Source: Ophthalmolycus amberensis (lineage: Eukaryota; Chordata; Actinopteri; Perciformes; Zoarcidae). Taken from it: 64,000 bases of DNA. Location: the NCBI GenBank assembly GCA_024529925.1, contig JAFEUB010000841.1, positions 1,016,501-1,080,500 of the forward strand. Reading direction: 5' to 3'. The notes beneath the pieces were generated by a model. It was not told the origin of the DNA. It was given only the letters and a program-made list of their open reading frames with translations, and searched no databases. Shown here in pieces: positions 1-11,207 of the stretch. The position numbers and the translations under genes are program-made. Every line of letters starts with the position of its first letter. The first letter of the stretch is position 1.

Positions 1-732
1 GATTACAGAGTTCCTAGCGACATGTTGGTCTCTTCCATACACTGCAGCAGCAGAGTGCTACCCCACCTGGGTGGTTTGGAGAGGAAACTAATTTAACCGA
101 AATAAACCGTAACAGAATTAGACATGTTATTATTCTCAGCCACGCTAGCCAGGCCTCTATGGATGGTGATACCAGTCTGTTCAACAGTCCACTTTGGTCC
201 AGACAGAAATATCAATTGGATGCATTGCTATGAAGATTGCTGATATTAAAATTCTCAAAGCACAATTATTAAGGAGTACTCGTTTACCCTAAAACGGAAG
301 CATTTCTTTGACTATTGTGGTACAGTGCTTAAATTAATAAACGTTTTCCTATCGAAATACATAAAGAACATCGTTAAAATCCCTTCAGTTTCACATGTAG
401 TTTTATGATGACCGACATAGCGTTCAGTATGGCCATTGTGAAGAGCCGTTCCACATGATCGGCCGGGGCCCCCTGCTCTGCTGCACTCATGGAACTGAAA
501 AAGAAAGTAACAACAGGCTTTACACTCAGAAAAGGCCTGTAAAGATGCCTCTGCTGCACAGTCCCAGTGGGGTATAAAGGATTAAATCCTCCAGCCAGAC
601 ACGGGCCTGTCCAAACAAAACAAAACCAGCTTTCAGAGCTGCGGACAGCCAATCAGGAGTCCCCTCAGAGGATGGAGGCGTGGTTTACCCTGCAGAGCCA
701 GTTGCCTTGGGAGTTGTACAGTTTGTCTAGAG

Positions 733-1885
733 CACATGTGTCAAACTCAAGGCCCGCGGGCCGAATCCGGCCCGCCACGTCATTTTATGTGGCCCGCGAA
801 TCCGCCAGCAAAAAAAAAAGTTAGACTTGAAAATAAAAGTATCCCCATGGTCGAAATTATGATAGAAAGTTGAAATTATGAGATAGCATGTTGTCTGTGT
901 ACCGACATTAAAACTATCACAACAGGTGGACAGGAGAGGCAACAGCCCGAAAAGCGGTTTTCCAACGATTGAAAAAGATCGACAAATAATCCCAAAATGT
1001 CCACGAAGAGAAAAATTGATGCAGAGGCAAGAAAATGTCATGAAAGATTTGTGCTTCAAGGAGAAAAACGTGTCTGTCTTCTGTGTTATGAGGCAGTGTC
1101 GGTGATGAAGGATATAATTCACGTCGGCAATTTGACACCAAACACGGAGCTAAATTTAGCCTCCAAGAAAAACATCAAATTGTCCAAGAATTAAAAGGCA
1201 GACTGCAATCACAGCAGAATATATTTACACAAGCTACAGCCCAGTGCATGCTAAAGGTATGTGAGCAGTGCTCCGACCAGATACAGACTTTTACAAATGT
1301 CAGTTTGTGAAGAAACACCATCGCAGACCGAGTTCATGAACTAGCAGCAATCTAACAACACAGCTAGCTAAGAGACGAGCAGGTACTGGTCTTCTTCATT
1401 ATCTGTTGATGAAAGCACAGACAACACGGATACAGAGCATCTATCCATGTTTATCAGACCTGACTCTCAGTGAGGAGCTCTTGGATGTAGCTGCCATGCA
1501 CAGGACGACGACAGGGAGGAACATTAGTGATGCAGAGAGGTGACAAAAATAGCTTTGAACAAAGTTAATGTAATAACTTGTGTTTGATATTTGTCTTTGT
1601 TATTTTCTTTTAGTTTGATCTTTGATAGAGTAATGTGGGTTTCTTAACCCTCAATTAAAATGAGTTATGTTATAATAACAGAAATGTGTTTAAATATCAT
1701 TTTTGATTTATATAACCGCATGTACAATATTTTTTACACTTGAATAAACAATAATCAAATGCAGAGAGTTATTTAACAATATGTTAGGGAGAAGTTAGTT
1801 ATACAGTCTTACAGTTACAACCGGCCCTTTGGGGGCGACCGTGATGCTGATGTGGCCCAGAGTGGAAATGAGTTTGACACCCCTG
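733..1885 (+). mobile_element. hAT DNA transposon remnant with decayed transposase
   Basis: The element has terminal inverted repeats of hAT type: CACATGTGTCAAACTC at the left end, and CAGGGGTGTCAAACTC when the right end is read in reverse. It is flanked by a perfect 8-bp target duplication GTCTAGAG (725-732 and 1886-1893), the size made by hAT transposases. Both ends are followed by GGCCCGC/GGGCCAC-rich subterminal sequence. The interior encodes a broken transposase: 997-1194 reads MSTKRKIDAEARKCHERFV and then a Cys-x2-Cys segment (CLLCYEAV), as in the N-terminal zinc-finger part of GTF2IRD2/ZBED-related hAT transposases. Later fragments in other frames include a DESTDNTD-like piece near 1408. 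Frameshifts and internal loss make it inactive. Confidence 0.85.
997..1194 (+). pseudogene. N-terminal fragment of hAT-family transposase
   Basis: The 65-codon frame begins with a Lys/Arg-rich MSTKRKIDAEARKCHERFV and a CLLC zinc-ligand pair, which resembles the start of zinc-finger hAT transposases. The frame then shifts: the DNA from 1150 to 1240 continues as a recognisable transposase segment (FSLQEKHQIVQELKGRLQ-like) in another phase. This is a dead copy inside the 733-1885 element. Confidence 0.6.
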
Positions 1886-1997
1886 GTCTAGAGGCATCTG
1901 TGACCGTGTTCAGAATCGTAGCTTTGTATGTCTTCGCTTATGCTGTCCAACAACTTGGGATGGTTTCGGTTTGACATGTGCACAGAGGATTAGTCAT

Positions 1998-2495
1998 TAG
2001 GGGTGGGGGGAAAAATCGATACAGCATAGTATCGCGATATTTTGCGTGGCAATATTATATCGATACACGGACGCCAAGTATCGATACTTTATTATATAAA
2101 CTATTTAAAAAAGAAAAAAATCAAATCAATTGCTTTTTCAGTCCACTAGATGGTGCTGAGTTGTTTTCTGGTGAGGTCAGCAGAGGTGCCGGGTCTGCGT
2201 GCGTGAGTGGTAGGAAGTTGGTCGAAACAAAGATGGAGACATCAGAGAAAGAACTCAGATAAAAACATGTTGTTGACACAGTTTTCCTTTGGGGACATAA
2301 TTTGAAGTTGAAAAAAGTAATAGATCGCAATATATGTTATCACAATACTCAGAATATCGCAGTATCGCGAAAGTATCGTGATAATATCGTATCCCAAGTA
2401 TCGCGATAATATCGTATCCCAAGTATCGCGATAATATCGTATCCAAGTATCGCGATAATATCGTGTCGCGAGATCTCTGGCGATTCCCACCCCTA
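1998..2495. mobile_element. Non-autonomous hAT-like MITE rich in ATCGCGATA repeats
   Basis: The terminal inverted repeats are TAGGGGTGGG at the left and CCCACCCCTA at the right. They are flanked by a perfect 8-bp target duplication TTAGTCAT (1990-1997 and 2496-2503). The interior has no coding capacity. It is built of ATCGATAC / TATCGCGATA words, including about four tandem copies of a 23-24 bp unit (AGTATCGCGATAATATCGTA core) between about 2370 and 2470. The 8-bp duplication supports hAT-type mobilisation in trans. Confidence 0.8.
2370..2466. repeat. Tandem 23-24 bp repeat (AGTATCGCGATAATATCGTA core)
   Basis: About four near-identical head-to-tail units are present inside the MITE at 1998-2495. 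Each unit contains the small palindrome TATCGCGATA. Confidence 0.85.
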
Positions 2496-2614
2496 TTAGT
2501 CATACGTTGTAGCATGTTACAGTTCATAACTGTCCCATTGTCAACGGTTACATAACTCTTCACAAAGATAAGATAACAGATTACAAACGCCTGCATATTT
2601 TTCTTTCTCTATAG

Positions 2615-3271
2615 GTGACAGAGCTGAACGAAGCACTATCCAATGAGGAGAGGAACCTGCTCTCCGTGGCCTATAAGAACGTGGTCGGGGCGAGGCGTTC
2701 GTCCTGGCGTGTCATCTCCAGCATTGAGCAGAAGACGTCCGCCGACGGTAACGAGAAGAAGATCGAGATGGTGCGCGCCTACCGGGAAAAGATCGAGAAG
2801 GAGCTGGAGGCCGTCTGCCAGGACGTGCTCAACCTCCTCGACAACTTCCTGATCAAGAACTGCAACGAGACGCAGCACGAGAGCAAAGTGTTCTACCTGA
2901 AGATGAAGGGCGACTACTACCGCTACCTGGCCGAGGTGGCCACGGGGGAGAAGAGAGCCGCGGTGGTGGAGTCCGCCGAGAAGTCGTACAGCGAGGCCCA
3001 CGAGATCAGCAAGGAGCACATGCAGCCCACCCATCCCATCCGCCTGGGCCTGGCTCTCAACTACTCCGTCTTCTACTACGAGATCCAAAACGCCCCGGAG
3101 CAGGCGTGCCACCTGGCCAAGACCGCCTTCGACGACGCCATCGCCGAGCTGGACACCCTGAACGAGGACTCCTACAAAGACTCCACTCTGATCATGCAGC
3201 TGCTACGAGACAACTTGACGCTGTGGACGAGCGACCAGCAGGACGACGAGGGAGGAGAGGCCAACAATTAA
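2615..3271 (+). CDS. ywhag: 14-3-3 protein gamma, final coding exon (partial gene)
   Basis: This exon encodes residues 30-247 of a 14-3-3 adaptor, a dimeric cytosolic protein that binds phosphoserine/phosphothreonine motifs in signalling partners. The reading frame opens directly after a splice acceptor (pyrimidine-rich tract ending in ATAG at 2611-2614), with GTG as the first codon. This matches the known vertebrate YWHAG intron between residues 29 and 30. The family sequence is nearly unchanged: the phosphopeptide-pocket residues Lys50 (in SVAYKN) and Arg57 (in GARRSSWR) and the Arg-Tyr pair in GDYYRYLAEVA are all present, as is the NYSVFYYEI signature. The C-terminal tail DDEGGEANN is the gamma type. 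The stop is TAA at 3269-3271. The first coding exon (about 29 residues) was not found upstream, so it lies beyond the left edge. Teleosts often carry two ywhag copies; I cannot tell which one this is. Confidence 0.97.
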   Translation: MTELNEALSNEERNLLSVAYKNVVGARRSSWRVISSIEQKTSADGNEKKIEMVRAYREKIEKELEAVCQDVLNLLDNFLIKNCNETQHESKVFYLKMKGDYYRYLAEVATGEKRAAVVESAEKSYSEAHEISKEHMQPTHPIRLGLALNYSVFYYEIQNAPEQACHLAKTAFDDAIAELDTLNEDSYKDSTLIMQLLRDNLTLWTSDQQDDEGGEANN

Positions 3272-4093
3272 GAGTCCAAAACCTCATTCTGCCAAAAAAA
3301 CAAACCGCGCGCTCACAAATGACAAAATAATACGAGTTAAAAAGTTCTTAGAAATTAAAAAACAAAAAAGGAGGGAGGGAGGGAGGGTGGGAGGGGAGGC
3401 GGTGGAACATTCGCGGCCAATTCAGCCGATGGTACCAACGTGGCTGCTGTTCTTTATTTTTCAACAAATTAAAAGTGAAAAAAAAAGGTTGACAGAGGGA
3501 AGACTATTTTAGTTTGAGAGATAACCTAGTATTTTAAAAAATAATAAAAAGAATGAAACCCCCTCCTCGGTAGCCTCTGCAGCGTTTGCCAAAATCCCGC
3601 TTTAAAGGCAAGAGGTACGTCATTCATCACAGTGTGACGATTGGGTAAACTCTCCTTCACACTGGCAGAGACTGGTCTTACCGCGCAAATGAAGCCAAGC
3701 TGTCTTATTGTATTTGGTGAGGGGAGGAGCATTCGGAAAGTTGCGTTTCGATGCTTGAGCAACCAGAAAATCGGAGTAACCTTGAATGTCGCGGCCTTGC
3801 TTGGTGAGAGAGAAAGACGAGGGCGAGAGAGCGAGAGAGAGAGAGCGGACGGGTTGCAGAGATGGAGAAGGGCTTTTATAGGGGTGTCATCGTGACACCT
3901 TTAGTTGCAACACACCATGATCGTCGGGTGACAAGCACGTTGTCTCGGCTATTGAGGATGACATTAAAAGAATTGTTTTTGTTTTGCTTTGTGTCAGGTA
4001 TGTGTCCAGCTCATACTGTAACTAAAAAAAATACAAATTCATAAAGTAAACTTAGTGCAGCTTGTCCCTCTCATGTGCTGATGTGCTTTGTTA

Positions 4094-4099
4094 AATAAA
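4094..4099 (+). terminator. ywhag: Candidate proximal poly(A) signal AATAAA of ywhag
   Basis: Canonical AATAAA lies 823 bases after the stop codon in an A/T-rich setting. Confidence 0.4.
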
Positions 4100-4743
4100 T
4101 TAACAGTTTTTGGACACCTAATTCTTAATGTCAGTATTGTCGTTACTATAACAACTACTATTGGCTCCTTGTAGGAAACAAACCCCGATTTGATTTGTGG
4201 AAATCCGGATTGCAAAATTAAATGAATGGAAATTCTTTAAAAAGAAAGAAAAAACACCATCACGAGTCGACCCTTATTCTCCAGTTATACGATCTCCAGA
4301 ACAAACCCGTAGGATCTCTGAATCGGCCCCTGGAACCACACACTGGATTGGTGAACAGTTTGTGGACAGAGCACATGCAACGCTAAGTAGAAGCTCTAAA
4401 AGCAGATCTGAGGTTTGTGGACTTACTTCGTCTTCAGTTTCTTCTTGGTCAAGAGATGCACTTGCCTATTATACTGTTCCTTCAGTGTAAGATGATAACT
4501 GCTCCAATATTCTCCATAATACAATACTGTGCATGCTGGTGATGTATTTATACAGTAGCTTCGATTTATTAACTTACACTGTAGATGTTATGTATTCATA
4601 TGAACATGGAATTACTAGACCTTAAATCTGATTATTTTCTATTTATTTCTTTTTATTGCGATTGTTAGCTAGACCTTACTTTAATCTGTGTTTTCTTTAC
4701 TCCATTTGCTGAAGTACGCTATACCAAAACAGTGATTGTTGAC

Positions 4744-4749
4744 AATAAA
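4744..4749 (+). terminator. ywhag: Candidate distal poly(A) signal AATAAA of ywhag
   Basis: Canonical AATAAA in the context GACAATAAATTG, about 1.47 kb after the stop codon. It is followed by a TGTT-containing stretch that could serve as the downstream element. Confidence 0.5.
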
Positions 4750-5059
4750 TTGATCTGTTACGGACATCGCTATGGTCCCATGCAATTCTTGGTAAGGGGG
4801 CCAAAACGTGAAGGACATCATCTTGGCTTATGTTGGACAGCGGGAGTGAGTGTGTTCACAGCGGAACCCAGAGATTTAGTCCAGTGACTGTAACGTAACG
4901 ATGGTAATTAAAATACTGTAGAGTCAATCAAATAGTAAAACACTGCTACATTTTCCTCCCTATACATTTGGTGCACAACAAAGTGAAATACAGTCTCTTG
5001 GGACCAGGGCGGTAAGGTTTTCAGCAGCAAAGTAGTCCTCTGTAAAGTGCTGTCATTAG

Positions 5060-5740
5060 TAGTAAAGGCAGCAATACCACGGTATAAAAAAAATACTGTG
5101 TTACAAGTCCAGCATTTAAAATTCTAGTGGAGTAGATCCACTGAAGTGTCATCGGCTAAATGCAGCTATCAAAAGTAAAAGGCAGATTATGCAGAACGGC
5201 CCCTCTCAAAAGGAAAATATGACGTTTTTTTTATCCTGTGTGCAAAAGATATTAAGTTTATTATCGAGTAAAAAAATAAAATATATTGTGACTTCGGGGC
5301 GTTTTAATATATGAAATTGGTGAATTTTCTGAACCTTTGGGTAGTTCATAGGTTCATGGTCTCTTACGGGTATTGTTACTTATTTTCTCCCGATTAGACG
5401 GACTGGTCTTGGATGACATCTCCATCTCTTTCTCTCTCCTGTTAGGTTTCTTTGCAGGACATGCAGCGTGCCGACATATTCTAAATTCTTGCATGACTCA
5501 ACCTGACCAGGCAGTTTGACGATGAATGCCTGTCGGAGAGCAAGGCCTTTAATCTAAAAGTAATGAATCACATTTTACGAGCTGATCAAACGTTCTGCAT
5601 GTCAAATCCAGAGTAACAACTAATCACAGCTGTGGAATATATGCAGTGGAGTATAAAAGTGAAGGAATAAAACGGAAGTAAAGTAGCAGTACCTCTGAAT
5701 TGTACGTGTATATACAGTAGGCTACTTGGTTTCCATCACT
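5060..5740. repeat. Diverged percomorph interspersed repeat ('AGTAAAAGTACCTC' type)
   Basis: Phrases such as CAGTGGAGTATAAAAGTGAA followed by GTAAAGTAGCAGTACCTC and GAATTGTACGT at 5640-5710 match, from memory, a very common teleost dispersed repeat. The boundaries are uncertain. Confidence 0.4.
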
Positions 5741-7496
5741 GTTGTTGGGCGACTTGGTTCCACTTAGCTAATGCTGTCTTAAAAGTAACAGCATGCCCAC
5801 GTAGGAGCTATCCTTCCAACACTGTAGGGAAGCATTTGTAGTTTAATACCCTCTCGAGGACGAGGGCATTCAAGAGTCACTCGGCTCTGGCTAATGACTC
5901 TGAAAAACAGCCGAGAACAGCTGGAAGTTCAAGAGTTCCTCAAAAGAAACATTTAACCTGCAAGTGGAAACCTGAGAGCTATTGCTAAGAGTTACACTTA
6001 GAAAAATACTGCATTTTATCAGGAAGAAACTGTCCCCTATGTACGGGATATTGTTGGTTCATTGATATCCCGGAAATATTGAATACAGCTGATTTGGTTT
6101 CCGTCTGTTCTTCTCTTGCACTCCAAATCCTGATTTATTCTATACAGAAAATATATATTTAATACACAATCACTTTTTGTGGGGAAGGTAACAGAAGGGT
6201 CGTGGTTGCATTTGTGTCCTGAATACACCGTTACAAATGGACTGCCCTCATCTGTAATGAAGGTAAGAGGCTGCAAACATGCTGGCAGCCTTTCGCTGCT
6301 GTACACTACTAATTAGCAGAGGTGGAAGAGAGTACTAGATGATAATATGCTACTGTAAAATTAAAGGACATATAAAATGGCAGTAGACTTCAACGTATAC
6401 GCTACATTGGGAACATCAGCAACATGAGCCCCTCATGTCCAAACCAACAAGTATTTCCATTTATGGCACTTTGAAGCCCGTTCATACCTCACAAAATTAA
6501 CAAAAAGAGACGCAACTCAGACAAACAAAATGACATGCAACAAGCCACAGAACCACAGAAGTAAAATAACCAGACCCTTCTTCAAGAACCAACAGCAGAA
6601 TAAAACATCACCAGGTCAGACTAAATGGGGCCGTATAAACAGCATAAAGTCCTTACACTAGCACTTACTTAGCCCCACACACCTCACTGAAAGGTGAGTG
6701 GACTGAGTGGACGGAGTCAATGAGCATTTTAGCATGCTAGCATTTAGCCAGACCCAGCGGGCCGCAAACTACGTGGGTGTGTTTGATTTGGGTCACGTTT
6801 GAGTGTTCGCCAGGTGGGTTCAATTAGTGATGACTAAGGTAAACGCAACCTTTTTTAACTGTGCAAAGACACAATTCTGATAACCGTTACCACGACATTA
6901 TCCGTAATGTACGTGAACGCAAACATGTATCATTTCCAGAGTGTCATCTGAGTGAAGCATTACCTCCTGCAGCGTCAGACAGACAGGTGAACAGACACAC
7001 CTGCCGCTTCTTTCCTGCTGATGATCCATTCGTTAAATTATCAGACTTGTGAACACAGTGCTACTGTTCTCTACATTGTCAGCCCATTTGCGCAATAATT
7101 ATAAACATTTCCATGCAGGTAAGTCCACTGAAATAACAAAACAAACACTGTCTTTGGGCGCAAGGAATACATTTCATTAAGCCAGGAACTGGAAATTGAT
7201 GTCAATCAAGAGCTACAGTTGGACTAATGAACCTCTTAAATCACTAAGGGAGAACTAATTAGTGAACAGCTGGTGAGTGCTAATTGGCTTCAAGGCAATC
7301 AAAGCTCGGGCATGTGATTGGACGACACCCCCTGTCTAAGGTGTTGCCACCAGCCAATCCTGAGCTGTTGCTAAGCAGAAAATAAGCACACCACCTGCTC
7401 TGCTCAGAGGTCTTCAGTCCACACATTTACTGCAGATATAAGTGCTTTTGTCCATGTGGATTACATATGTATATGTGCTTTTACAGCTAGTAAAAT

Positions 7497-7535
7497 TTTA
7501 TATATATATATATATATATGTATATGTATGTATAT
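7497..7535. repeat. (TA)n / (TATG)n microsatellite
   Basis: Alternating TA passes into TATG units. Confidence 0.9.
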
Positions 7536-8536
7536 ATTTTAGTGAAAAGCCTTACTAATGCACGTCAAATAGTTGGACTGATTTGTGTTATGTTCTTATG
7601 GTGAAATTCATCTTGTTATGGATGATTAATTGCTGCCACACCCGTTCCACGCCCGTTATTGTTTCACTTTTATCAGTGTTGGACTTTGCTCCGTATCCGT
7701 ACTGCAGTGACATCATTTATTAATAAACACGAGCTGAAAACACGTAGAGATGTCGATAGTCTTAGAAGTCATAGTCCAGCATTGAAGATGCCATCATTAG
7801 TAAAGCTATGGAAACTGTAATAATATTACGGTATCATATCATCTCTTTTAGACTGTAAGAGTTTTGTCCTAAAAGGAGATGTAGACAGTTTAAGACGTCA
7901 CAGAAGGAAAAGCACACGTGTAAAATTTCCTTCAATGGTGGCTGCTTTGGCTTCAGGGTCCTGGCCCTGTGCATCCCAACTCACTGTGACGTGTCGTTAA
8001 TGTCTACTATATTTAACTGAATTATTCATTTGTTGATTTTTTTTTCCTCTGAAATGACCCGTCCAGGTTTACACTGGCTGGCTCCTGGATTGATGGGGAC
8101 TGGCGTAAATAATTTAGGCCTGCATTAAACTGGAAGGAAATGATGACTCATGGAAGAGGAAAAGTTGAAATGCTTTCTTAAGGCAGTGTCTGCTGCCGGC
8201 TGCCATGAATGGCTTCCACTGAGCTCATGGTTTTTTAGATATATCACACTGCACACAGTACATACAGTATAAATACAAATATTTAGAGTATAATGTTCAG
8301 CTAATGGACATCTGTTATGACAGATGTGTCAAACTCTCAGACTCACCGTTTGTGAGTAGAACAACGGTGAATTAGAAACGTCTTAAATCTAATTTGAGCT
8401 CATTAAGCAGCCTATTAGTCACGACAGGTCTGGGACCATTGAGAGAATGGGGGGAAAAAAGCACCAGTTCATGTCTGCTATTTACCCTGTGTAGCTATAC
8501 AACATGCTGGAGGCTCAGTGCATAGCAGAGAGCGCT

Positions 8537-8546
8537 CTATAAATAG
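8537..8546. promoter_or_regulatory. Consensus MEF2-type site CTATAAATAG
   Basis: CTATAAATAG fits the MEF2 consensus CTA(A/T)4TAG exactly and also resembles a TATA box. It lies in the ywhag-hspb1 interval, about 2.5 kb past the hspb1 stop codon. Function is inferred only from the motif. Confidence 0.3.
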
Positions 8547-9044
8547 ATCTCCCCTGCAGCTTGGGAGTCAAGACTGGAGTTAGTATGTGCATTAGTGGGC
8601 CGGCACGCAACATGAATGCCTGGAAGTTGACAGGGAGGAGGAGGAGGCGATGAAAACCACAGGCCATTCAGACCGTTACTAGTTGTGTTGCTTTCATTTC
8701 GTCCTGCATTTGGCTGGATGTTGAACTGGAGGGAGTTGAGCGTTAATAAAGAATAAATAAATCATGCACTATACGTGCCGCTGTACAGTGTATTGATAGC
8801 AACAGGGCCCTACTCTACTTTATACCCTGCCCATGTGTTTTTCTACCTTCATATATGTGTCCTAGTCTCGAGTGTGTCACCTTTGATAACACAATATAAC
8901 CTTTCGTTACCTGCACGGTTCAGATTAGGTTCGATTAAGTTGATCCGAAATGTGAATTTTATATGCAAGTATATAAAATATATGCAAATTCAATTATTTA
9001 ATTAAAATAAGCACTTTTTTTTTAAACTTCATCTTTAAATGTAA

Positions 9045-9560
9045 AGACATGCCAGCCATGCTAGCAGCTCGGTGAGGCTGTACTTAGGCACAGTGCTGTT
9101 TTGAGCTAAATGCTAATGTCAGCATGCTCACAGTGAAAATGCAATCGTGGCTCGCCATGTTTACCATCCTAGTTTAGCTTGTTTGTATGCTAATGTTAGC
9201 AAATTAGCATTAACGCAAAGTATAGCTAAGGCTGATGGGAAGCAGGTATTTGGTCTTAAATCAAAGTGTTGGACAAATTTAAGTTTTGACCTAATGATGG
9301 CGCTATATGAAGTCAGAGGACCACAAAAGTTATTTTAATTCATTTCCTGGGGATCTTGACCATCTGTTTATAATTTCATGGCAATCCATCTAATTGCTTT
9401 TGAGACATAATATCCCAAATGGAGGAATTCCCCAAAGTCAGTAGGATTCAACCTCTGGGGACCATGAATGTCTGTTCAAAATGTTAATACATTGAGATAT
9501 TTAAGTCTGATATGTCTGTGGTGGACCGAGAGACTGACATATAATAGAGAAGATAGTATG
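9045..9560 (+). repeat. Interspersed repeat family A, copy 1
   Basis: This stretch contains CCATGCTAGCAGCTC, GTTTTGAGCTAAATGCTAA, ATGCTAATGTTAGC and GTCAGAGGACCAC...AAGTTATT in that order. The same series recurs in this window at 41420-41600 (same strand), 46540-46970 (same strand, later part) and 28610-28990 (opposite strand). It is an old, diverged dispersed repeat with no coding capacity. Confidence 0.75.
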
Positions 9561-10503
9561 GCTAAAAGTATCAAAAGCTAAATCAGTAACAAAATAATTA
9601 GTGGTTATACTCAGAGTATCAACATTTTGGCTCCAACGCACTGACTAGTATTCTCATTCCTCCTGTAACATCCATGCATGCCTGCTGCGATTGTGTTAAA
9701 TGACCTTGCTCAGTCAAGAGTAGAGAGAGCAAATCTCCATCAATTATGCATCTATATGTGCATGAATAATTCATCAACAGACATTCTGTATGATGGGATT
9801 ATGCAATTTTGGGCGTTATGACACATTTCGAGTGCAGATGCACAGCTGCATCCATCTCAGATGTCAACTGAGATACATGACTGCGAGAAGAGACCCGGCC
9901 CACTAGTCCACAGATCAGGGATCACATCCCTGTCAGGATGAAGTTATACACCGGTCTGCTGAATACCACATAATATATTGGGATGTGTGTAATGTAGTGG
10001 ACATTATGATATTAACTCCTTTTAAGCGCTAATTTTATAGTGACTGGCCTGACCGAGGTGGTGTAATTACAATAAAGGACACAATGTTTCAGTAATGTTT
10101 CAGACACTTTTGCTACTTTGAATCAGAGCTGGTGCATTATAACACTGTGTGGGGATGAGATGGACTGATGGGGGCGCTACACTCTTAAATGCCAGCTTAC
10201 AACACAGCAGTGATGCTGTGAATCTTGTTTGTCTTAGGCTGCCTGCATCACTCACGGGGGCTGACATGTTTCACTTGCTCTCTTTTGCATGGACGACCAT
10301 CAGATGAATAATTTAGCATAAGATTCCCCAACACCCAAAAGCCAAGCATTTCCATTTAGCCACATACAATCTTCCTGTTTCCAGACTGAAGAACACAAAC
10401 AGCTCGGACGCCACTTCCATGATGTCACGTCACCAGTGTGCATGTAAACAGTTTGTAACTTTCAAAATAAAAGAAGAGACTTTAAAATGCCATTTTTTTC
10501 TTC

Positions 10504-10509
10504 TTTATT
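10504..10509 (-). terminator. hspb1: Candidate poly(A) signal of hspb1
   Basis: TTTATT on the plus strand gives AATAAA in the hspb1 sense, about 540 bases after the stop codon. An ATTAAA variant at 10643-10648 is a nearer alternative. Confidence 0.4.
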
Positions 10510-11050
10510 CTGTGTTTGCATGACTGAACAGTTTGCAGATAACACCAGTGCATTTCCAGTCAAGTCCCACAGTGTGTACGCTGACAGGTATTATCTCCAC
10601 ACTCAAAGTGGTTGTGTGCATTCTGTCCTGGGACCTTGGTTCTTTAATTCACATGATCACTGCTTTTACAATCCTCTTGACTGTCTTCACGTGTGTCTGT
10701 GGGGGCAGCATGAAGCGGGTTAACTCCATAGAAATGAGAGAGAGGTGCGTAAACGAGGGAGAGACAAAGCTTTGAGCGGGGGCTAAGCTGAGATTTCCTA
10801 CATTCAGATGAAGAGTGTAATTACGGCAGAAAGAGCAGGCATATGGCGCTACTGCAGATGTGTTTACACGGAGCACTCAGCTGGGGTTGGCTCATTACCA
10901 GAGACGGTGGGGAGGACAAGCAGCTGCTTTGGGAGGAGAGCTAAGCCGCTTCTTCACCTTTCTACAAGCAGTTTGTAGTCGTAAAAGTGAGTATTTGAAT
11001 ATCTGTGACTGTGTGTGTGTAGGGGGAGACACCGCGGGCCGCTTCTCTTC

Positions 11051-11207
11051 CTACTTCTTCACCACGCAACCTTTGCTTTCCACGTTAACAGGTATCGTGG
11101 TCTCTGAGGACTCGATGGCCGGTCGGATCAAAGGAGCCTCCACGGTCAGCACCCCCTCGGGGGACAGGGAGGAGGCCACCTTCTCAACGTTAGCTGAAGA
11201 GGGGAGG
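11051..11207 (-). CDS. hspb1: hspb1 coding exon 3 and stop
   Basis: The acceptor CTCCCCTCCAG is followed by C CTC CCC TCT. The exon encodes LPSSANVEKVASSLSPEG and the rest of the alpha-crystallin domain, then a tail with TTIPVNVESKGCVVKK and TAG at 11053-11051. The tail is shorter than the human C-terminal extension. Confidence 0.95.

Larger units (their letters stand above)
1..2614 (+). other. ywhag: ywhag intron 1, 3' part
   Basis: This is the noncoding stretch upstream of the ywhag acceptor. Apart from the two hAT elements listed separately (733-1885 and 1998-2495), I see no exon or RNA gene. The short open frames here are chance or belong to the degraded transposase. Confidence 0.7.
3272..4760 (+). 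other. ywhag: ywhag 3' untranslated region
   Basis: Noncoding sequence follows the ywhag stop. It contains a GGGA-rich purine run at 3370-3400 and a (GA)n run near 3811-3846. Two AATAAA polyadenylation signals are visible, at 4094-4099 and 4744-4749. A long 3' UTR of over 1 kb is usual for this gene. The exact cleavage sites are inferred. Confidence 0.6.
4761..10503. other. Intergenic region between ywhag and hspb1
   Basis: ywhag and hspb1 are convergent here. No coding exon is recognised. The region holds diverged interspersed repeats (about 5060-5740 and 9045-9560), a (TA)n tract at 7497-7535 and a consensus MEF2-type site at 8537. The remainder is ordinary A/T-rich DNA with no structure I could name. 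Confidence 0.6.

Noticed and set aside
2636..3112. Minus-strand 158-codon open frame opposite ywhag
   Set aside because: It is a shadow of the highly codon-biased 14-3-3 exon.
4197..4490. 97-codon plus-strand open frame in the ywhag 3' UTR
   Set aside because: No recognisable domain, no splice sites, and it lies between the two candidate poly(A) signals of ywhag.
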